Source of the DNA: Gonocerus acuteangulatus
Lineage: Eukaryota; Arthropoda; Insecta; Hemiptera; Coreidae
Assembly (NCBI GenBank): GCA_946811695.1
Contig: OX328123.1
Span: 152,474,840 to 152,538,839 of the forward strand
Reading direction: 5' to 3'
DNA: 64,000 bases
Shown here: positions 56,531-64,000 of the stretch, one piece after another
Layout of the letters: each line of letters starts with the position of its first letter
How positions within the stretch are numbered: the stretch's first letter is position 1
The notes under the pieces: model-generated
Database searches by the model: none
The model's input: the letters and a program-made list of their open reading frames with translations, nothing else
Told to the model about the DNA's origin: nothing
Made by a program: the position numbers and the translations under genes

Positions 56531-56798
56531 CATGGGCGTATATAGAGAATCATTTCGGGGGGGGGGGGGGGCTGGGACCATTTCCGGGGTATGGAATACT
56601 AACAATTTACAACTTTTAATATTTTTAGGCCACTAAACGCTATTACAATATAAATAAAATATTTTTTATGAACTAAGTGATTTTATTACATACTTATTAC
56701 TTATGTAATCTATTTTTATAGGTTTTATGACACATTTTTACCATCAAATCAAAATTTCGGGGGGGGGGGGGCTGCAGCCCCCCTTATATACGCCCATG
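56531..56798. mobile_element. hAT-like MITE, complete
   Basis: TIRs CATGGGCGTATATA at both ends and an exact 8-bp duplication tatattct outside them (56523-56530 and 56799-56806). An internal ggggg..ctgcagcccccc segment lies near the right end. The length is 268 bp. An 8-bp duplication and CA..TG ends fit the hAT group. Confidence 0.8.
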
Positions 56799-56868
56799 TA
56801 TATTCTATTCTAAATATTCTATCATTTATATTATAATAGTGAGTGTTATCATTTATATTATAATATGA

Positions 56869-57015
56869 GTGTTAAGGCGAGAGCATTCCGTGCCAAAGGT
56901 CGTGGGTTTGATTCCCATTATTGGGTGGTGGCTTTTCTTTAGAAAAAAGAAAAGGCATCAGCCCTATCCCAGCTAGAAAAGGGTAGTAACCTATAGATAA
57001 AACGCCCCAAAATTC
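56869..57015 (+). repeat. tRNA-derived SINE, type 2, 5'-truncated
   Basis: gagtgttaaggcgagagcat and the B box gggtttgattcccat precede ggtggcttttctttagaaaa, the same order as at 60211-60390. Confidence 0.65.
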
Positions 57016-57108
57016 TTAGTTAATGATAATGGAAGGTAAAATTTAAACAATAAATAAATATTATAATAGTTCTATTATTGTTTTATTTCGATCAATTTTT
57101 ATTTCGTT

Positions 57109-57223
57109 TTAGCACTTTCATCCGAAGGAAAGTAGCTATTGAGGTTGCACTCATGACGGAGTTGTTGAAAAATTGCTTCAAATCTTTATCGATCCTACCT
57201 AGTAGGCACCGAAAGGACACCCG

Positions 57224-57292
<69 letters not shown>

Positions 57293-57885
57293 CAAAACGC
57301 TAATTTGTCCATGCCAGCCGTAGTTTTTGTTGTATTTCAAACAAACTCGGTATTTGTTGTGATCATGTAAAAAGAAAATTACATTGTAAAAATAAACTAA
57401 ATCCGTTGATTAGGAGGGAGGGGGGGGTTTACTCTGGAGCGAAAATACTAATTCGCTCATAGCGTCAGTAATTTTTGTTGTATGGTAACGAAACTCAGAA
57501 TACATCTTTGTTATCTAATTAGAAAGAAGTGTCGTAAAAATGAACTAAATCGGTCTATCGTAAGAGGGGATTACTTCTTACTATTTTTTGATAGAATTTT
57601 CCAGTGAAACTTTAGTTGGCAAACTGCCGCTAGAAGTGCCTCTGCCTTGATATTACTTCTCACATCTACCACTAGGGATGCTGTATCCCGTTTCCGCATC
57701 AGACCAAAAGAAGAAAATGATAAGTTTTCTTGTATTTTAAGTAGTTTAGTATCACGCATATGCAAAAAACTGCAAGGAAATTAATAATTAAAATAATTTG
57801 ATCGATTTGCTCTTAAAAAATGTAAAAGAGTAGAACTATTCATGCTATTATTTTATTTGTATAGGTTATTTTAAGCAAAATCGGA
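57109..57885 (-). mobile_element. Helentron-like element, family B, partial (B4)
   Basis: The minus-strand 3' end (TTTCATCC..GGATGAAAGTGCTAAAA, complement at 57109) is followed by (TA)n/(TG)n at 57226-57288 and two G-run units. It breaks off at about 57885 inside ttattttaagcaaaa, before the 5' end. Confidence 0.6.
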
Positions 57886-58033
57886 ACTGAATAAGCGGCT
57901 ACTCACAAGGTAGCCGCTGTTCAGTAGCGGCTGGTAGGCAGCCTAGTGTGACCGCAGCCTATCCGCTGTGCTGGTGCTGCTAGCCAGCGGCTTATTAGTA
58001 GGGGCTGCTAGGCAGCCTAGTGCGACCGCCGCT

Positions 58034-58196
58034 TAAGACGCTATTAAAACCAAAAAGAAATATTTTTTATAAACTAAGTCATCTTATTTAATGTATTTTT
58101 AAGGGTTTTAAGACATACTGTCCAATCAAATCATAATTTCAGGGGGGGGGGGGGGGGGGCTGCAGACCTCTCAGTCCCCCCATATATACGCCCATG
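58034..58196. mobile_element. hAT-like MITE, right half
   Basis: It ends gtccccccatatatacgcccatg at 58196, with a G-run and ctgcag inside, matching the right half of 56531-56798. The left TIR is missing. Confidence 0.65.
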
Positions 58197-58239
58197 CTGG
58201 TAACCTATAGATAACAGGTTATCTCTAGTTAGGTAGGTT

Positions 58240-58452
58240 ATCTGTTCCTTCATACTGGTCCGTAGCGCCCCAGAGTCAAGAAACATTATACTTTGATTAC
58301 TTATCAATTGATGAATAACTTATAGTATGGCGGGGACCATGCTACAATAAACTGCACAAAATTATATAGTAGAGTTAATTTTGCAGATACATTATTTAAC
58401 GCAATAAAATAACTACTTATCTGCCGTGACGAAGCACGGGTATTCGGCTAGT
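58240..58452 (+). mobile_element. Helitron 3' end
   Basis: The end reads GCCGTGACGAAGCACGGG, a hairpin (CCGTG/CACGG) followed by TATTCGG and CTAGT (58448-58452). This is the usual Helitron terminus. The 5' boundary is a guess. Confidence 0.6.
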
Positions 58453-59284
58453 TATTGATATTCGTCACCTAATTGAACAAATAAAACCGTTTCCAGACTT
58501 CCACCAATTTTCTTAAGCAACACTATTTTCGGAGCTAGTTTGACTTTGCTAAAAAATATCTTCCACGTTTTCGAGTTTTAGCAGACGCGCTCAGACAGGG
58601 AGGGATTTTTTATTTTAAAGAAATCAATCAGTGAAACTGTTTGATCAAAAGAAAATTATCATAAGATGAAAATAAAATGTTTTAGCCATCAGAACTTATA
58701 TGGTACTGATACTTTAATACATGGACTAAAGTTGTTTAAGGTAATTTGAATAGCAAATTAATCTTTCGTCATAATTCTCTAATGAAATGAGGTTTCAATA
58801 AAATATAAAACACTAATAGACAGTAGAGTAAATGAAAAAAAAATTTCTGATTTAGTTGAATATACGTTGGTGGTAGTATTGATTCAAAACCACAGAACCG
58901 TTTGTCTTTTAATTATTATTAATGAAGAGCAGAATTTGCACAGTTACTTTCAAATTCCTAACACTATCTCAACTAGTTCTAGGGAAATTTATCAAGGCTC
59001 TCTATACCGAAGTCGGAAAGTAAATTCAGTAATTAAAGTTGAATTACTCTCCATTCATCTAGCAATTCCTGAACTTAATAAAAGTTCAATTAAGTGGGAT
59101 AGTTTATAATTCACGTACACAAGGCTTTTATTCCGATTCTGTATTTCTATTAATGTTTCAAGAATGAAATAGTAATATATAATTCTCGTGGCACAGTCTT
59201 TGTGACCAAACTCCTCCGAAACGGCTTGACCGATTTTTATTACAATAAAAAATACCTATATTATTAGTACATTAATTATAATTA
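58453..59284. other. No gene seen
   Basis: The 80-codon frame at 58867-59109 shows no known motif. 59185-59240 (ccgaaacggcttgaccgatt) resembles modules of Helitron-type repeats elsewhere in the window. Confidence 0.4.
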
Positions 59285-59310
59285 AAATTTTAGGAGGATT
59301 AACCAGGATT

Positions 59311-59513
59311 GGTGTAATTTTATTCTCAAAGATAGATATATCTGCTTTTCAGATTACCTGTATAAATAATGTTAGACAGATACGTAAATAGAGGATCTTA
59401 TTATGTGACGTATCGTCACATAATAAGATCCTCTATTTACGTATCTGTCTAACATTATTTATACAGGTAATCTGAAAAGCAGATATATCTATCTTTGAGA
59501 ATAACATTACACC
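59311..59513. other. About 100-bp near-perfect palindrome at the inversion junction
   Basis: 59311-59410 is the inverted complement of 59414-59513 with only one or two changes; three bases lie at the centre (TGACG.TAT.CGTCA). It arises because the inverted and direct LINE segments cover the same sequence. Confidence 0.85.
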
Positions 59514-59846
59514 AATCTATTTCAAGCATTAACTAAATCTGAACATAAACAGTACAGACACAAACTAAACTGTTTGCTATGAACAAATTGCAGCATTAAA
59601 TACATTTTGATTGGTAAATTACTGTGTAGCGAAAAACAATAACAATAATAACAAGTAATGTAATAATAATGTGCAATATAAGTATATGGATAATGATAAG
59701 GAGTAATGCAATAATAATAATGTGTAATATAAGTATATGTATAATAATAAGGAATAATGTAATAATAATAATATTAATGAATAAAATAATTATATAGATA
59801 TAATAATGTACGCTATAAGTCTATAGATAATAATAATGTATAATGT

Positions 59847-59850
<4 letters not shown>

Positions 59851-59893
<43 letters not shown>

Positions 59894-59926
59894 GGCGCAT
59901 CTACATCTAGGTCATTAGCGCCGTAT
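59851..59926 (-). repeat. SINE type 1 tail inside the second LINE 3' UTR
   Basis: A T-run of about 40 bp then acggcgcatctacatctagg and tcattagcgccg, in the same place as in 53151-53231. Confidence 0.8.
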
Positions 59927-60210
59927 AATGAAAATATAAACAATATAGATATAGTGCAATAATATACGCATATGTATATATGTGTGTGTATGTGTATGAA
60001 TTCTGTAATCATGTCATCATCATCATCATTTATTGTCAAATCATCATATCTCCATTTATTGTTAAATCATCATTTATTGTAATCACTGTTATTATCATTT
60101 ATGTAATCATCATTTTTTGTGTAACTAATTTTGTAATCATGTAATCATCGTTTATTGTTATAGAGTATATCGCTAAAAACTGCGAAACTTTTAATTAATA
60201 AATAAATTTT

Positions 60211-60390
60211 AGGAGGCCCGGTGGCCGTGAGTGTTAAGGCGTGAGCACTTAACACTCCGTGCCAAGGGCCTTGGGTTCGATTCCCACTATGGGGTGGTGG
60301 CTTTTCTTTAGAAAAAAGAAAAGGCGTCAGCTCTACCCTGGCTAGAAAAGGGTGATAACCTATAGATTACCTATAAAATTCTTACTTTTC
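60211..60390 (+). repeat. tRNA-derived SINE, type 2
   Basis: The head GGAGGCCCGGTGGCCGTGAG resembles a class II (Ser/Leu) tRNA start. The B box GGGTTCGATTCCC lies at about 60273. ggtggcttttctttagaaaa and ggcgtcagctctaccctggc follow. Copies also at 56869 (plus) and 61250 (minus). The sequence is too altered after the B box to be a tRNA gene. Confidence 0.75.
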
Positions 60391-61249
60391 TCGAGTGAGC
60401 CCCCAACGATTACGATTAGTTGTGTATTTCTATTACCTTTTTACATCGCTCTAGTTTGAACTGCACGCAGTTGCGAAGTATTGTAATAAATAAACTGTGG
60501 GATTTACCGACAACAAAGGTAGCCGCATTTGGATATCGTCTTTGCCGCCATTTTATCTACGATAAAGGATTTTAGTCCTCCTACAATAAAATTATAATGT
60601 GAGTTTGTTATGACTTGCCTGTGGTTATAAGAAATTGAATGTTATTGTTTAAAAATATTCGAAATTAAGTGGCCCCCCGTTAATGAACAAGTACCAAAAT
60701 ATCATATGGAACTAGGATTCCAATCAAGTTTTTCCTTATTCTATTCGAACCTCACGAAAAACATGAAGTTGTTGTGTTTTGTAGCATCCAAAAAAAAAAA
60801 ACTCCTGAGCGAAATTATATGAGAGTATACATATTCTGCGTAAGATATGAGGTGACATAAAGGATATTATTACAAAATTAAATTCCCTTGAAATGCAGTC
60901 AAGAATGAAACCAAAATGAAATAATCCCATTGGAATATTGGTGAGCGTTTCCAATTGTATAAGGTTATGGCAATCCTATGAAGCTTAATATTTAAATACT
61001 GAATGCATTTACAAGTACCTCCTATCGAGATTCTGTAATCATGTGCGATCACCTTATTAGTTTTGTTTGCTTGACATTCAAATAAGGTTATATTAGAAAC
61101 GAAGAAGATAGCCTTGTAACAACGATTGTAACATCCGTTATCGTTTCAATGGACTTAAAGTTGTTCCAATACACTAGAACTATTTACAATTTGTGGTATA
61201 TTTTATTTAAATTTTAACGTCCATTTATTATTAACTACGAATTTTGGAC
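60391..61249. other. No gene seen
   Basis: Anonymous AT-rich sequence. The frames present have no motifs. Confidence 0.4.
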
Positions 61250-61393
61250 GGGTTATCTATAGGTTACCACCCTTTTCTAGCCAGGATAGGGGTGATGCCT
61301 TTTCATTTTACGAAAGAAAAGCCATCGAACCAACGACCTTTGGCACGGAGTGTTAAGAGCTCACGCCTTAACCCTCACGGCTACCGGGTCTCC
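61250..61393 (-). repeat. tRNA-derived SINE, type 2, minus strand
   Basis: It is the complement of the type 2 order: ttaccacccttttctagcca, then tggttcgatgg (a weak B box), then ggagacccggtagccgtgag as the head. Confidence 0.7.
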
Positions 61394-62268
61394 GAATCTG
61401 TTGTATATTTCATATGCTATGGAGTAAGGTTGCTTGGCAACGAAAAAAGAAGACGGTTCAGTTGTGTTATATATTATTAAAAAATACATTCTTCAATTCT
61501 GTTTTCATGAATCCTTCTTCTTATTGATTATCTTCATCAAGTTACAATATAATTATAACCAAAATTTTAGTTGAGGATTTCAGATCAGTCAGGAGTAAAC
61601 GGAAGGCCTGACGTACCAACGACCGCAAGGATTAAAAAATGACTCGTGATTCTAATTGGATTTCAATGGAAATTCGGACAGCTTTGTATCGGCAAATTAA
61701 AAGCTATGTGGTGGTTGTCGTTCTAAAACTGAGTTAATCAACAAGGCGAGGCCCCTGCATTAGCATGACTGATCAGCGAGGGTCCGGTTTGTTTGTGGAC
61801 AGTTTAACCTGAATCAAATGGCAAACAGCGGGCTCTGTTTGCAGCCATCCGCAACCCTTGACGAACCATACTCACAGATTATGTGTTTTCACATTTCTCT
61901 GTTGAATTTATAATGTAATTCATTTATGAATGGGCCAAAATTTAAATTTATAATTCTCATAAATATGGTTTGATATATTCCATTAAATATCGGACATATC
62001 TATTTCGGATTTAACCAACAGAATCTTTAGTTACCCCAAAAATGTTTAATATTTTCATACACAGCAGAAAATGAAAATGTAATTCGTTTCTTTATCGTGG
62101 TTAGCAAACCTCAATGTAGAACTAAACATTAAAAAAACAATTAAGTTGCACAGATTTTACAATTCATCCTATATTCTGCAGAATAATAAAATGCTATTTC
62201 AAAACTTTAATGGCTGGTAGGTGTCAAAGAGAAATATACCGAAGATGTTACCGAGGCTGTAAATAGAG
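61394..62268. other. No gene seen
   Basis: Anonymous. 61700-61870 is less AT-rich than its surroundings but holds no recognisable feature. Confidence 0.4.
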
Positions 62269-62523
62269 CATGGGCGTATATAAGGGGGGCTGAGGGGGCT
62301 GCAGCCCCCCAAAATTTTGATTTGATCGGTAAAAATTTTATAAAACCCTTAAAAATAAATTAAATAAGATCATTTAGTTCATAAAAAAAATTCTATGTTG
62401 AGTGTAATAGCGTTTTAGTTGGCTAAACCCCTTCCAAGAACTAAATTGCTAGTATTCCATACACCGGAAATGGTCTCAGCCCCCCCCCCCCCCGCCCGAA
62501 ATTATTTCCTATATACGCCCATG
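62269..62523. mobile_element. hAT-like MITE, complete, opposite internal orientation
   Basis: CATGGGCGTATATA at 62269 and its inverse ending 62523. Flanks aaatagag and ataaagag match at six of eight positions, a decayed 8-bp duplication. The ctgcagcccccc segment lies at the left here, so the copy is inverted relative to 56531-56798. Confidence 0.75.
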
Positions 62524-63390
62524 ATAAAGAGTATAAGCAGCCTTGGATTATGCGCAGTAAACCATAACAAGAGGAAAGGCAGAACCGACAAAAGCCGAGC
62601 TCAGCGTACTAGTCACCATCGACAGTTCATCCAATCAAATTAAAACATTTTTGGTCCACAAGACAACAGATTTTTTTGACATAACCTAAAGTTTGAATAA
62701 AAAATAACAACCTTTAATCCGTTCCTTACTGGCGAATGAAACGACTCGCAGCCCTTTAGGGTAAATGACCCGATCGTTGACACTTCAAATTTAAATTTGA
62801 AAAATAACAATTAGATTCAAGAGAATTCAATAAGTTTGCATCCAAAAGAAAGAACAGTTGTTGAAGAATAATGTCTCCGTTAATAACATCTGCCGCCATT
62901 TTAGTATGAAAAATCCTCGAGTCAACTCCTGCTGCTCTCTTCACTTAATGAATTTGATAATAGATTAAGAATATTTCTTAAGAATGTTTTTCTGTAATGC
63001 GTGCATTTAATTGTTTTGTTTGTTTGTTTTTTGTTCTCTATGAACTCTATGATACTTAAATTAAGGACTGTTAAAAGGTTCGACTTACGTTAAATAAAAA
63101 AAATCTTGAGATTATTGCAGTGTCAACATTGGGTACACAATAAACAACCAGGGCTCATTTTCTTTACAATAATGTCAACTTTAGGAAAACGGTCGTCAGT
63201 GATGCATACTAAAACATTTATTTGAGATTTTCATTAGAAATTCATGTATCCTGATTTTATCAATTTGTTATGACTGGAACCTTAAGTTGACAACATGTTT
63301 TCCTAATTTTTACATTCTGTTCCTAATGTTGACGGACAACTTTTTATAATAGTTTTCTGCAATTTGAAATGGTCAAACAACTTCTTAATC
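62524..63390. other. No gene seen
   Basis: Anonymous sequence before the transposase fragment. It may include degraded transposase upstream of 63391, but no frame holds. Confidence 0.35.
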
Positions 63391-64000
63391 TATTTGTGGT
63401 ACAGTGGTTATAACTAGCGGTACCTCCAAATGCTTCTCACATTATCCAGCCTATGGATGTATCGGGTTTCGGAATATTTGAAGAAGGTTGGAAGCTAAAA
63501 GTTCATGAATGGAGCGTCAACCATATGGCAAGTCCTGCATTAAAAAAACACAGCTGAAATCACCAAGAAAGAAAGAGCCAAGGCTAGATTGAACAAGAAA
63601 GAAGAAAAATCCCCTACAAGAAATAACTTTTAAATACTTCTCGTCTGAAAAATAAAGTGAGAAATTCCATGACTGACGAAGATGGTGACTCCACCAATCA
63701 CCCTGAAGAAGGAAGGACGTCACTAACATGAGCTGGGTAGAATCAACATGTGTAAGTAAACCATCATCAATGTCAACAATTGAGGCAAGTCAGGTAGATA
63801 AAACCACAAATAAAGAATATGAGAAGAATCCAGATCGAAGTTTACGCAAAAAGTTAAAGAAGAAGAGCGATTGTTCAAAAATGACCTAGGGATAAAACAT
63901 GAAAATGGCTGTAATAAGCAAGTTATAAACAAAGTCAACGTTATAAGGGTAGGTGATTATTGTATAGTTGTAGTCGAAGGAAAAACAGCACGGGAAATAT
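63391..64000 (+). pseudogene. pogo/jerky-type transposase C-terminal remnant, cut by window end
   Basis: The frame at 63429-63510 reads ASHIIQPMDVSGFGIFEEGW and KLKVHEWSV, close to the ASHxLQPLDVxxFxxxKxxW segment that follows the DDE core in pogo/jerky transposases. Later pieces (SLRKKLKKKSDC; VGDYCIVVVEGKTAREI, 63948-64000) fit the basic C-terminal domain. Several stops and frameshifts intervene. The rest lies beyond 64000. Confidence 0.6.

Larger units (their letters stand above)
56301..58034. mobile_element. MITE halves with agccgcggtcacactagg ends, split by later insertions
   Basis: AAAGCCGCGGTCACACTAGG at 56301 is inverted at about 57940-57955 (cctagtgtgaccgcagcc) and at 58010-58034 (cctagtgcgaccgccgctt). 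Both halves are GC-rich and contain agccgct repeats. Between them sit a hAT-like MITE, a SINE and a family B copy. Confidence 0.55.
59298..60203 (+). mobile_element. I-type LINE 3' tail inserted with 5' inversion
   Basis: It matches 52713-53496, the 3' UTR of the LINE above, including the SINE tail. It is flanked by the 13-bp duplication aaattttaggagg (59285-59297 and 60204-60216). The first 113 bp are inverted relative to the rest, as in insertions explained by twin priming. The target is the very start of a SINE type 2. Confidence 0.85.

Overview
The window looks like repeat-dense nuclear DNA from an invertebrate animal, most likely an arthropod. It is AT-rich, full of (TA)n tracts, and carries tRNA-derived SINEs, I-type and Jockey LINEs, a copia element, a Gypsy-type element, Helitron and Helentron-like elements, and piggyBac, pogo-like, hAT-like and mariner-like remnants. 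I found no host protein-coding gene, rRNA gene or intact tRNA gene. Species and host-gene context cannot be told from the sequence.

Layout. 1-17873 is one nested block. A minus-strand Gypsy-type LTR retrotransposon (LTRs at about 882-2510 and 5436-6294 plus 17631-17873) carries an 854-residue open frame with Gag and integrase but no protease, reverse transcriptase or RNase H. Its 5' LTR is split by an 11.3-kb element (6295-17630) bounded by an 11-bp target duplication. That element has inverted arms made of about ten 160-bp repeats, each holding a 38-bp palindrome centred on TAATATTAC. Later insertions fill it: Helentron-like elements, two long-TIR elements, a LINE tail, and a short element carrying a hammerhead ribozyme.

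17874-23157 is mostly anonymous sequence with minisatellites. 23158-29680 holds LINE remnants and a copia element with 121-bp LTRs and a 5-bp duplication, inserted into a LINE tail. 29937-36000 holds Helentron-like family B (one copy nested in family A) and an inverted-repeat element with a second, degenerate hammerhead. 36813-39476 holds a hAT-like element and a piggyBac relic. 39490-45972 is bounded by GC-rich inverted repeats and contains Helitron ends, a pogo-like element and a 125-bp minisatellite. 46137-48510 is a nest of LINEs, with a Jockey copy inside an RNase H domain, plus a SINE. 50548-53496 is the best LINE (RT plus RNase H, 16-bp duplication). 53513-64000 holds more SINEs, hAT-like MITEs, a LINE tail that inserted with a 5' inversion, and a pogo-like transposase end cut by the window edge.

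Almost every coding remnant is frameshifted, truncated or internally deleted. The Gag-integrase frame is the exception. Insertion order can be read in several places because target-site duplications and uninterrupted sister copies are present in the window.
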